Below, one piece after another: positions 8,597 to 15,827 of a stretch of 16,546 nucleotides of DNA. The position numbers and the translations under genes were made by a program. Position 1 is the stretch's first letter. Every line of letters begins with the position of its first letter. This stretch comes from Bacteroidota bacterium (GTDB lineage: Bacteria > Bacteroidota > Ignavibacteria > UBA10030): NCBI GenBank assembly GCA_003519375.1, contig DOWV01000166.1, positions 396 through 16,941 on the forward strand, given 5' to 3'. The notes under the pieces were generated by a model. That model did not search any database and was not told the origin of the DNA. It was given only the letters and a program-made list of their open reading frames with translations.

Positions 8597-8754
8597 AAGT
8601 TTCTTCATATGCTCAGGCCGATAGCATGCCGACATCACGCAGGCTTTCTAATGGGGGATCACGTTCATTTTGTCCGTTGCCCATCGCATTTGTCTGTTCC
8701 AATCCCTCAGTGTAATACAACTCTGAGTCTCCTTTTTGGCGACTTTGTTTACCC

Positions 8755-8900
8755 CGACATCCTGAGCGACCCCGAGCGAGCGGAGCGAGCCGAGGGGGAG
8801 CCGAATCCCTCGACTCCTCGTTCCAAATGAAGAAAAGTCGCTCGGGATTCGATCCTGAGGGAACTCGAAGGATCGAAGGATTGGTCGGGGCGCCTTGGCG
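8755..8900. repeat. CGAG-rich, self-complementary intergenic block (likely dispersed repeat)
   Basis: This block has internal near-repeats of GAGCGAGCGGAGCGAGC type, an inverted pair CCCGAGCGA (8771-8779) / TCGCTCGGG (8838-8846), and a second hairpin GATCCT (8851-8856) / AGGATC (8869-8874). The bases TCCTGAG occur twice. Its chance translations resemble the low-complexity reading frames that dispersed intergenic repeats give in many environmental genomes. No believable protein is encoded. Whether it recurs in the genome cannot be seen here. Confidence 0.45.
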
Positions 8901-9403
8901 TGAGGCTGCCTTTTCTTGTGAAGGTGTTTTTGGGATAGGTTCTAACAACTCGTGATGAGCTCGTTTGCCGCGTATCCTCCAAGCGTGCAGGCGAGAAGTC
9001 GAACCATTGCCATATAGAGGGCTGATGTGGAGATCCTTCGGCGCTCCGCGCTCGCTCACGATTCCGGATCAGCTTTCCATCTTTCCAGGCAGCAATGCCG
9101 GCGTGCGATCGCAGAAAGCGCCATTGTTCCGCGTGCGGATGCCCGTCGGCCTCTCCGGATTCAGTGAGGTGTATCCCGCTCTGCGGGATTCCTGCCTGAC
9201 GGTCGTGAGTTCTTCAGCATTTCGGTAACACGAGTTGTACATTTTGCCACTCATGTTTTGTTCCAGAATTCTTCAAGCAATCCGTCATTTGGCTCCCGCT
9301 ATTTCAACCTGACCATCCATTTGCCTTTTTCTTCCCGGTGTGGTAGTTTGCGAGAGCATTGCGATCCTTCCATTCCGGCTTTTCACACTTAGATGGAGCG
9401 GAA
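8900..9403. other. Gene-free interval between the repeat block and anmK
   Basis: About 500 bases without a convincing gene. Short frames on both strands lack a recognisable fold and plausible ribosome sites. A segment near 9030-9060 (ATCCTTCGGCGCTCCGCGCT and onward) and the stretch 9080-9220 look like further repeat-type intergenic text. No clear anmK promoter was found. Confidence 0.5.
9173..9189. other. Perfect short hairpin
   Basis: ATCCCGC (9173-9179) and GCGGGAT (9183-9189) form a perfect 7-base stem around the loop TCT. It lacks a T-run, so it is probably part of a repeat element rather than a terminator. Confidence 0.45.
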
Positions 9404-10582
9404 ATGTCGAAACTCTCGACTCTTCAGAAGAAAAGGTCCAAGCTTGTTGTCGGCATGATCTCCGGCACATCAGCCGACGGCATCGATGCGGCACTGGTGC
9501 GTATCGACGGCAGCGGCACATCGACACGAATTGTCCAGATTGCATTCGACAGCTATCAGTACCCGCCCGAGCTCCGCGCTCTCATACTCGACAATTCGCT
9601 TCCGGGAACCGGGAGCGTTGATCTTCTTTGTGAACTGAACGTGCTTGTCGCACACTTCTTCGCCGACGCCGTGAAGAAGATCGCCCGCAAGGGTCGGGTT
9701 GCGCTCGCGGACATCGACTTCATCGGTTCGCACGGACAAACGGTTCATCATCTCCCCATCCCTAAGAAATGGTTCGGGAAGGTCATTCGTTCAGATCTTC
9801 AGATCGGTGATCCATCAACGATTGCCAAACTCACCGGTATCCTGACTGTCGGTGATTTCAGAATGGGGGACATGGCGGTCGGCGGTCAGGGCGCGCCGCT
9901 CGTGCCATATTTTGATTATGTGATGCTCCGTTCAAAGACAAAGAACCGAATCGTTCTGAACCTTGGCGGCATCGCGAACTTCACCGCATTGCCCAAAAGA
10001 TCTGTTTCAACAAATGTGGTGGCGTTCGATACCGGCCCCTCAAACATGGTCATCGATGCCCTGATGATGAAGTTCTATGGCCGGAAGTATGATGCCGGCG
10101 GCGAGGTAGCGCAGCGGGGGAAAGTGATTCCTGAGCTCCTGGCGGACCTGATGACGACGCCGTACTTCGCCATGCGTCCACCGAAGTCGACGGGAAGAGA
10201 GCTCTTCGGGGCGATGGTCCTTCCGAGAATTCTCGCGTATGAGGGCAAGGCGAGCACAGAGGATCTCGTCGCGACGGTTACACGATGGACTCCCGTCTCC
10301 GTTTTTGACCAATACAAACGCTTCATCGCGAAAAGAATGAAAGCCGAGGAAGTCATTGTGAGCGGCGGCGGGGCGCATAACGAAGCGGTCATGGATGCCC
10401 TGAAGGAGTATTTCAAGCCTGCTCCGGTGAAAAGGATCGAGTCTCTCGGATTCTCAGCCGACGCGAAAGAGGCGATTTGCTTCGCCATACTCGCAAACGA
10501 AACGATCTCTGAGCGTCCGTCAAACGTCCCGAGCGTGACGGGCGCCAAGCGGCCGGTGGTGTTGGGGAAGATCTGCTTGTAG
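9404..10582 (+). CDS. anmK: Anhydro-N-acetylmuramic acid kinase
   Basis: The 392-residue protein has the AnmK hallmarks: the nucleotide-binding start GMISGTSADGIDAA (residues 17-30), SHGQTVHH (109-116), GDFRMGDMAVGGQGAPLVPYFD (from 150), and FDTGPSN (208-214), in which Asp209 matches the catalytic base of the family. VSGGGAHN (319-326) is the second ATP-site motif and the C-terminal GAKRPVVLGKI is typical. It opens and phosphorylates 1,6-anhydroMurNAc to MurNAc-6-phosphate in cytoplasmic peptidoglycan recycling. I chose ATG 9404 because GGAG lies upstream at good distance; a TTG at 9359 would add 15 residues outside the family profile. The partner etherase MurQ is not in the window. A kinase remnant follows downstream. 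Confidence 0.96.
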   Translation: MSKLSTLQKKRSKLVVGMISGTSADGIDAALVRIDGSGTSTRIVQIAFDSYQYPPELRALILDNSLPGTGSVDLLCELNVLVAHFFADAVKKIARKGRVALADIDFIGSHGQTVHHLPIPKKWFGKVIRSDLQIGDPSTIAKLTGILTVGDFRMGDMAVGGQGAPLVPYFDYVMLRSKTKNRIVLNLGGIANFTALPKRSVSTNVVAFDTGPSNMVIDALMMKFYGRKYDAGGEVAQRGKVIPELLADLMTTPYFAMRPPKSTGRELFGAMVLPRILAYEGKASTEDLVATVTRWTPVSVFDQYKRFIAKRMKAEEVIVSGGGAHNEAVMDALKEYFKPAPVKRIESLGFSADAKEAICFAILANETISERPSNVPSVTGAKRPVVLGKICL

Positions 10583-10658
10583 GATCTGTGAGGCGGCTCG
10601 CTGATGAAGGGTCAAAGGTCTGTCCTTATCTTCTCTCCGCTCGTTTCTTCCATAATCA

Positions 10659-11255
10659 TTGAACACATGCCGGGGCGGCATAGCTCTTGGACCGATGCTG
10701 GAAGAGAAATTCAAGCTTCCCGTCTTCATCAATAACGACGGAGATCTTTATGCGTACGGCGAAGCAATTGCAGGATTCCTGACCTTTGTCAATGGGCTGC
10801 TTGACAAAGCGGGAAGCCCGAAGCTAGACAAGAACGTGCTCGGCCTGACGCTGGGGACGGGTTTTGGCGCGGGCATCGCACGCGACGGAAATCTGTTTCT
10901 GGGCGACAATTCCATCGCAGAGGAAATGAACAGCTCCTATGATAAGCCCGACGGATCGGGACTCCGCAGGCTGATCGCGAAGGTGTACAATCTCGAAGAT
11001 GCCGCTCAGCTTCAGAAGTTTTTGCGGGGATCGACAAAGGAAATAGCTGTACCTGGATCTGACAAGAAAGTGAAGTACGACCAGGAGATGCGCATCGGTA
11101 TTGGCATATCGAAGATTGGAACCAGCAAAGCGATTTCTATCGGTGCGTATGCGTTCGCGCTGAATGCCGTTGACAAGAAGGGGCAGCCACTGGCCGACCG
11201 AAGCGCAGAGTGCTTATGTCTGAATTCAAGATGCTGCAGTCGGAATGCAGGATGA
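10659..11255 (+). pseudogene. ROK-family sugar kinase remnant (N-terminus missing, probable internal deletion)
   Basis: The frame is clearly of the ROK family: GGIALGPMLEEKF, then PVFINNDGDLYAYGEA with the catalytic-type Asp in NND, then GLTLGTGFGAGI. It begins only at a TTG (10659) and has no N-terminal DIGGT ATP-binding segment, so roughly the first third is gone. After LGDNS the text passes directly to IAEEMNSSYDKPDG. In the full-length relatives I remember, about 110 residues separate these parts, so an in-frame central deletion is likely. The end (STKEIAVPGSDKKVKYD to IGAYAFALNAVD) looks like the normal C-terminus, followed by about 20 unrelated residues before the stop. Activity as a kinase is not expected. 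Upstream bases near 10651-10670 may hold a frameshifted piece of the lost part. A shortened but expressed protein cannot be excluded. Confidence 0.75.
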
Positions 11256-11256
11256 G

Positions 11257-11292
11257 AGGCTGATCTGAAAACGGGTCAGCCTTTCGTGTTTC
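11257..11292 (+). terminator. Intrinsic terminator after the ROK remnant
   Basis: AGGCTGA (11257-11263) pairs with TCAGCCT (11276-11282), extendable by about three pairs including wobbles, and is followed by a T-rich TTCGTGTTT. It lies directly after the stop codon at 11255 and between convergent genes. Confidence 0.6.
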
Positions 11293-11312
11293 CTGAGCGC
11301 CCCCGGCCACGA

Positions 11313-12734
11313 CTACCAAACGTACGTTCCCACCGCCCCGCCGTTCAGCAAGGATGTAAAGGTCGTTCCCGCGCAATTGATCTTGAATGCCTGTGTTGCT
11401 TGACCATCGTTGAGAACAATCAGGACTCTCTTTCCGCCGGGAGTCCTGAATGCAACAGCCGGCAACGCGGCGGGTGACGCGGAGCCGATCCGCACGGATC
11501 CGGGACGAACAAATTTGGCGGCATGGGCGATGATGTAGTAAGCAGGATTACGGGTCACCGTGCTGCCGCTGATGGTTATCGCGCCGAGACACTGCGAGCA
11601 CCCGCCGGGAGTGTGCGGATCCTGGTTTGGGTCGGAGGCAAGATTCCATTCAAGGACGTTGCGGCACCAATTCCAAGAGCCCCCGATGACCAGCGTCTTG
11701 ACGTGCCAGGAGACATCTGCCGCGAAATTACCCGGCGCGCCGACCCACTGCTCGGTGAAATAAATGTGCTTGTCCGGATGAGCGTCGTGGACTCGTGACA
11801 GATCGCTGATGCTTCCTCCATAGAGGTGGAAGGCGGAACCATCGACGAATCTCCGCGCAGCTGTATCGTTGAGAATGGTGATGGGGTAGTCCGTCCTGTC
11901 CGCATTGTGGTCATAGATGATGATCTTCGTATCGATGTTTGCCGCTGCGAACGCGGGGCCAAGATAGGTCTTTATGAAAGCGGCCTGTTCGTTCGCCTGC
12001 ATGACCATGCTCGGATTGTTGCCCCCGTACAACGGCTCATTTTGTATGGTAATGGCGTCAATGCGGATTCCCTCCGCCTTCATCGCCTGAACATACTTCA
12101 CGAAATATTGTGCATAGACGCCATAGTATTGAGGCTTCAGACTCCCGCCAACGGAGTTGTTGTTGGACTTCATCCATGTCGGAGCGGACCACGGAGAACC
12201 AAGGAGCTTCATTGACGGATTGATCGCAAGGATCTTTTTCAGTACCGGGATAAGATTCGCGCGATCCGGATCGATGCTGAAATGTACCAGCGCGGTATCG
12301 ACCTGGCCGGCGGCGACGTCGTCGTAGGAAAATACGCGATCGTCCAGATCGGATGAGCCAATGCTCACGCGCAGATAACTCATACCGATGCTGTTTCCCT
12401 CCGTTCCGAACAACTCCCTCAGCAAGGCATCCTGCCCGGCACCGTTCATGCTGTTGATGAGCATGGCACTTCCGCCGGTGAGAGCGCAGCCGAATCCTTC
12501 CATGTTCTGGAACTCCTGTGTTTCATCGACTTCGATGACGGGGAGGGTCCCGGGAGCGCTGATCGATTGGCTTGCACTCTGTATCTGAAAAAGGGCTGAC
12601 CGGTCGGGATTGGTAAGCCAAAACTCAAGCGCCGGTGAATCTACGGAAGAACGTGAATCAGGATCCGTGGAGCACGCGATGAACGCTGCAAGCCATAACA
12701 AGGCGGCCCTTGATGGAGTGAGACTTGATTTCAT
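11313..12734 (-). CDS. Glycoside hydrolase family 30 lipoprotein (glucosylceramidase/beta-glucanase-like)
   Basis: The 473-residue protein starts with a lipoprotein-type signal (hydrophobic 10-20, Cys21 in AFIACS). The GH30 fold is evident: EGFGCALTGGSAMLINSM (80-96), LRVSIGSSD (121-129), LGSPWSAPTWMK (178-189), the acid/base Glu233 in TIQNEPLY and the nucleophile Glu328 in YFTEQW. The region WCRNVLEWNL to GGCSQC (356-381) and a small C-terminal beta domain complete it. Family members hydrolyse beta-linked glucosides, including beta-1,6-glucans and glucosylceramides; the exact substrate cannot be assigned. The protein is probably attached to the envelope or exported. I chose ATG 12734, since the signal peptide begins there and AAGG lies just upstream. 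The gene is alone, with no SusC/SusD pair nearby, and is divergent from the sensory genes at 12993. Confidence 0.93.
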   Translation of the reverse strand: MKSSLTPSRAALLWLAAFIACSTDPDSRSSVDSPALEFWLTNPDRSALFQIQSASQSISAPGTLPVIEVDETQEFQNMEGFGCALTGGSAMLINSMNGAGQDALLRELFGTEGNSIGMSYLRVSIGSSDLDDRVFSYDDVAAGQVDTALVHFSIDPDRANLIPVLKKILAINPSMKLLGSPWSAPTWMKSNNNSVGGSLKPQYYGVYAQYFVKYVQAMKAEGIRIDAITIQNEPLYGGNNPSMVMQANEQAAFIKTYLGPAFAAANIDTKIIIYDHNADRTDYPITILNDTAARRFVDGSAFHLYGGSISDLSRVHDAHPDKHIYFTEQWVGAPGNFAADVSWHVKTLVIGGSWNWCRNVLEWNLASDPNQDPHTPGGCSQCLGAITISGSTVTRNPAYYIIAHAAKFVRPGSVRIGSASPAALPAVAFRTPGGKRVLIVLNDGQATQAFKINCAGTTFTSLLNGGAVGTYVW

Positions 12735-12762
12735 AGTCCTTCTGGCATGGATGAATTTAAAT

Positions 12763-12791
12763 AATATAGGGTTGAAAGCAGTGAACGTCAA
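12763..12791 (-). promoter_or_regulatory. Near-consensus sigma70 promoter of the GH30 gene
   Basis: On the minus strand TTGACG (12791 to 12786) and TATATT (12768 to 12763) are separated by exactly 17 bases, each matching consensus in five of six positions. The ATG at 12734 lies about 28 bases further on, giving a short leader. Confidence 0.65.
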
Positions 12792-12907
12792 TTGGGGGTC
12801 GAATGGACGGCAGAATCAAACCTCCGGAAACGAACCACTGCGAAGATTGAAATTCGATGAACAGCCATCGTCACCGTTACAGGGTCTGAACAACACGGGA
12901 TGCGTAA

Positions 12908-12959
12908 TTGAAGTTGAGCGATTATCTTCGTAAGATTTTGTCCCCGCGGCGATGGCCGC
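12908..12959 (+). promoter_or_regulatory. Weak promoter candidate and leader hairpin before the binding-protein gene
   Basis: TTG (12908-12910) and TAAGATTTTG (12931-12940) are spaced by 20 bases and resemble, but do not exactly match, the TTTG / TAnnTTTG pair. Just after it GCGGC-GATG-GCCGC (12946-12959) forms a perfect 5-base stem in the presumed leader. I found no -24/-12 sigma54 element in this interval. Confidence 0.25.
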
Positions 12960-12992
12960 AGGGCTTGTGATTCTCACATCAACCGCTTACTG

Positions 12993-14318
12993 ATGTATCT
13001 GTCGAAAATCAGCTCTCAAACAGTCTTTTTGCTCGGGGCGATCCTGATGACCGTCCTGGGTCTCGTCCTGTATGCCCTCGTTCCCTTGTTGATGTCAGCA
13101 GGATATGACAAGGTGCCCGTCAAGGTGTACTTTGCTGATCACATCTCCCCGGCGCATCAAAGCGTGATTGATCGCTTCAACAAACTTCATGCCGGCAAAA
13201 TCGAAGTTGTGCCCGTGAACCTTCCATTTGACAAGTTCACGACGAATGAGCGCAAAGAGCTCCTGGCGAGGTCGTTGAGGAGCAAGAGCGACCGGTTGGA
13301 TGTTTTCTCGGTGGATTTGATTTGGGGACCGCGCTTTGCAAAATGGTGCGAACCCCTTGACCAACACTACTCGGCAGCTCAGCGTGCGACGATACTGGAG
13401 AGTGCGCTTCCCTCAAGCGTCTACAACGGTGTCCTTGTTTCTCTTCCGCTGTACATCGATGTCGGAATGCTCTACTATAGGCGTGACATCCTGCAGAAAC
13501 TCCCGGACGCCGCCGGCATTGAAAGACGATTGCGGGAGTCCATTACGTGGGAGGAGTTGGGAACTCTTCGCGAGCGTCTTGGGTATGCAGGAAAACCCTA
13601 CTACATATTTCAAGCGAATGATTATGAAGGCCTCGTCTGCAACTTTTTTGAACTCATTGCGCAACGAGACCGCGAGTTTTTTCAACAATCGGTGCTCGAT
13701 TTTACCGCTCCGGCGCCTCGCGCTGCCCTGGAACAGATGGTCGGACTTGTGCGTCGGAGCAAGATGGCTCCGCCGGAGGTCGTCGATTTCGATGAGAACC
13801 GAAGCTACCAGTATCTTCTGGACCACAACGCCATGTTTGTGCGGGGCTGGCCGAACTTCCTGGAGAATTTCGCAAAGACATACGGCGATACCGGCAAGCT
13901 GGCAAATATCGGGCGGGCGGCGCTTCCGCATTTTGCAGGCAGACGTCCGGCGTCGGTTTTTGGCGGCTGGAACGTGATGATCTCCAGGTACTCGGGGAAG
14001 AAAGCTGAGGCGCTGGAATTCGTCCGTTATCTTCATACCAGGGAAGCGCAGGAGACATTTTTCGAGGAGGGAGGATACATTCCGGTGAACAGCGAGGTGT
14101 ACGCCGATACCGCCTTCATGAACCGGCATCCGGATCTTTCGTACTATTATCAGCTTCTTCGCCATGGATTTCATCGTCCGTCATTGGTAGACTACACGAG
14201 GATTTCGGACATTATTTCACACTACGTGCGGGCGGCGATTCGGGGCGAGGTGACACCCGGCGCGGCACTCGCGGAAATCACCCAAATGATTCGCTCCAAA
14301 AAAGTTCTTATCAAGTAA
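12993..14318 (+). CDS. Membrane-anchored extracellular solute-binding protein (MalE-type, family 1)
   Basis: The 441-residue protein opens with one long hydrophobic segment (about 11-33) with no lipobox and no clear signal-peptidase site, so it is probably a signal anchor holding the domain on the outer face of the inner membrane. The rest is a family 1 binding fold: KVYFADHISPAHQSVIDRFN (44-63), LPLYIDVGMLYYRRDIL with TWEEL further on, and the C-terminal GGWNVMISRYSGKKAEALEFVRYL followed by GGYIPVNSEVY. Such proteins bind sugars or oligosaccharides between two lobes, usually for an ABC importer. No permease or ATPase gene is next to it. Instead a histidine kinase gene starts 6 bases after its stop, which suggests ligand sensing rather than transport. 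No strong ribosome site precedes the ATG. The ligand is unknown. Confidence 0.88.
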   Translation: MYLSKISSQTVFLLGAILMTVLGLVLYALVPLLMSAGYDKVPVKVYFADHISPAHQSVIDRFNKLHAGKIEVVPVNLPFDKFTTNERKELLARSLRSKSDRLDVFSVDLIWGPRFAKWCEPLDQHYSAAQRATILESALPSSVYNGVLVSLPLYIDVGMLYYRRDILQKLPDAAGIERRLRESITWEELGTLRERLGYAGKPYYIFQANDYEGLVCNFFELIAQRDREFFQQSVLDFTAPAPRAALEQMVGLVRRSKMAPPEVVDFDENRSYQYLLDHNAMFVRGWPNFLENFAKTYGDTGKLANIGRAALPHFAGRRPASVFGGWNVMISRYSGKKAEALEFVRYLHTREAQETFFEEGGYIPVNSEVYADTAFMNRHPDLSYYYQLLRHGFHRPSLVDYTRISDIISHYVRAAIRGEVTPGAALAEITQMIRSKKVLIK

Positions 14319-14324
14319 GCGATC

Positions 14325-15821
14325 ATGGAACAACGGAAGCCCGGGCTGCGGCAACATTTTCAGAAGTATCGCCTCGAGATCCGGCATCTGACCGTGCTCT
14401 TCGTGCTCCTCCTGGTGTTTCAACTTGTGATCTGGTTCGTGCACAAGACCTCAATTCAGGACGTGCTTGTCTCGACCCAGGAATGGTACCAGCAAGACTC
14501 CGCCGAGCGCCTCGCCAACCTCACAACAACCTCGCTGGAATTGCTCCTGGAGTCACAGGGCAGGGGCCAGAAGCTCACCGACAACGACGTGCAAAGGATC
14601 GTGCAGGATTTCAACATCATCCTCAGCCAGCAGATCCTGCACCAGAACGTTCAAGAGGTCTGCCTACTCGCAAGGCATGATTCTTCGATCATCGCCATCG
14701 ACGATGGGCGGGACCTGTATTCGTTCATGTTCCGCGGCGTCCACACGATTCCCCCTTCGCGCGTTTCTCATAGCCGGGCCATCGAGCTCTACACCGCCCT
14801 GGAACCAGAAATGAGCAGGGCCGAGCAGATACGGACGATTGTAGAGGAGAAACAGACATTTCATGTCTTTGTGCCGTTTGTTCCACGCGGGGAGCTCGTC
14901 GGCGCTGTGTACATGAGAAACACGCCGGACTTCTCATTCATCACGAGGGAGATGATCGCGAGCAACGATCGCGCGACGCTGATCTATTCCGGATTGATCC
15001 TCCTGGGGATGCTGGCGATGTATTCAATTTCTTCGCTCACGCTCGGGGAGCGTGATAAAACACAAAAGCTTCTTCTCGAGGAGCAGCGGGAACACCTGGA
15101 AGAGCAAATTGCCCACCAGAAAGAGATGTTGTTTACGAAGAGAATCTATCATACACATCACAAGGCGGAGAAGGTGATGGGTTTCATCAAAGAGGATCTC
15201 CGTATGCTGTCTGCGGACACCATCAAGGATGGCGCCTACAGAATCACCAAATACGCGAACTTCATAGCCCGCGTGATCTATGACATGAAGTGGTATGATC
15301 CGCCCGTCGAGACCATCCGCGGGCAGATGTTCCAGACGAATGTGAACGAGTTGATTAAGTTTGTCGTCAAGAACATCTTTTGCCGGGTGCCCGAAGGTGG
15401 TGATTCCCACCAGTTCAAGCTTGATCTCGACCCGTCGCTTCCCTTTGTCCATATCAATGAGTTTGTGGTCTGGGAGGTTCTCGAGCCGATCATCCAAAAC
15501 TGCGTCGATCATTCCGGCGTCGAACCCCTGGTCATCTCCATTCAAACCAGCTATGATCCGGCCAGGCGTGAAACAACCATTGCCATCGCCGACAATGGCG
15601 TCGGCGTGGATCCGCGATTGCTCCAACGGGATGAAAAAGGGGTGCAGATTCTCTTTCACGAGCATGTGTCCGCCAGGCAGTCCGGAGCAAAAGAACACTC
15701 CGGCTACGGCTGTTATATTTCGCACGAGATCGCGACCGGTCGATGCGGGTGGCGGCTGGAGGCGGCCAATATCGAAAGCGGTGGCTGCAAGTTCACCATT
15801 GTTATTCCACAACAAACCTGA
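14325..15821 (+). CDS. Membrane sensor histidine kinase
   Basis: The 498-residue protein has a first membrane helix (about 21-40), a periplasmic sensor region (41-215) that ends like a Cache/PDC domain (FVPFVPRGELVGAVYMRN), a second membrane helix (217-240), a coiled coil (243-275), and a dimerisation and ATPase part. The ATPase is recognisable: N-box EPIIQNCVDHSG (387-398), G1 DNGVGVDP (423-430), G2 HSGYGCYISHEI (458-469). The phospho-acceptor region is unusual: instead of an HELRTP-like box it reads YHTHHKAEKVMGFI (275-288), so the acceptor is probably His276, His278 or His279. There is no obvious HAMP domain. The gene lies 6 bases after the binding protein and 6 bases before the response regulator, so the three products very likely form one pathway, with the binding protein presenting the ligand to the periplasmic domain. 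Confidence 0.9.
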   Translation: MEQRKPGLRQHFQKYRLEIRHLTVLFVLLLVFQLVIWFVHKTSIQDVLVSTQEWYQQDSAERLANLTTTSLELLLESQGRGQKLTDNDVQRIVQDFNIILSQQILHQNVQEVCLLARHDSSIIAIDDGRDLYSFMFRGVHTIPPSRVSHSRAIELYTALEPEMSRAEQIRTIVEEKQTFHVFVPFVPRGELVGAVYMRNTPDFSFITREMIASNDRATLIYSGLILLGMLAMYSISSLTLGERDKTQKLLLEEQREHLEEQIAHQKEMLFTKRIYHTHHKAEKVMGFIKEDLRMLSADTIKDGAYRITKYANFIARVIYDMKWYDPPVETIRGQMFQTNVNELIKFVVKNIFCRVPEGGDSHQFKLDLDPSLPFVHINEFVVWEVLEPIIQNCVDHSGVEPLVISIQTSYDPARRETTIAIADNGVGVDPRLLQRDEKGVQILFHEHVSARQSGAKEHSGYGCYISHEIATGRCGWRLEAANIESGGCKFTIVIPQQT

Positions 15822-15827
15822 GACTCC

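Noticed and set aside
8613..9059. 148-codon minus-strand frame in the gap before anmK
   Set aside because: The translation is low-complexity, rich in Ser, Arg and Pro, and reads through repeat-like sequence. It has no domain and no ribosome site.
9069..9254. 61-codon minus-strand frame covering the hairpin at 9173
   Set aside because: It looks like a chance translation of a repeated intergenic element rather than a small protein.
12735..12992. Possible sigma54 (-24/-12) promoter near TGGCCGCAGGGCTTG (12954-12968)
   Set aside because: The spacing between the GG and the TTG block is off by one and the terminal GC is missing, so it does not meet the consensus.
13413..14174. 253-codon minus-strand frame inside the binding-protein gene
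   Set aside because: It is a shadow of a clearly conserved family 1 binding protein on the plus strand.
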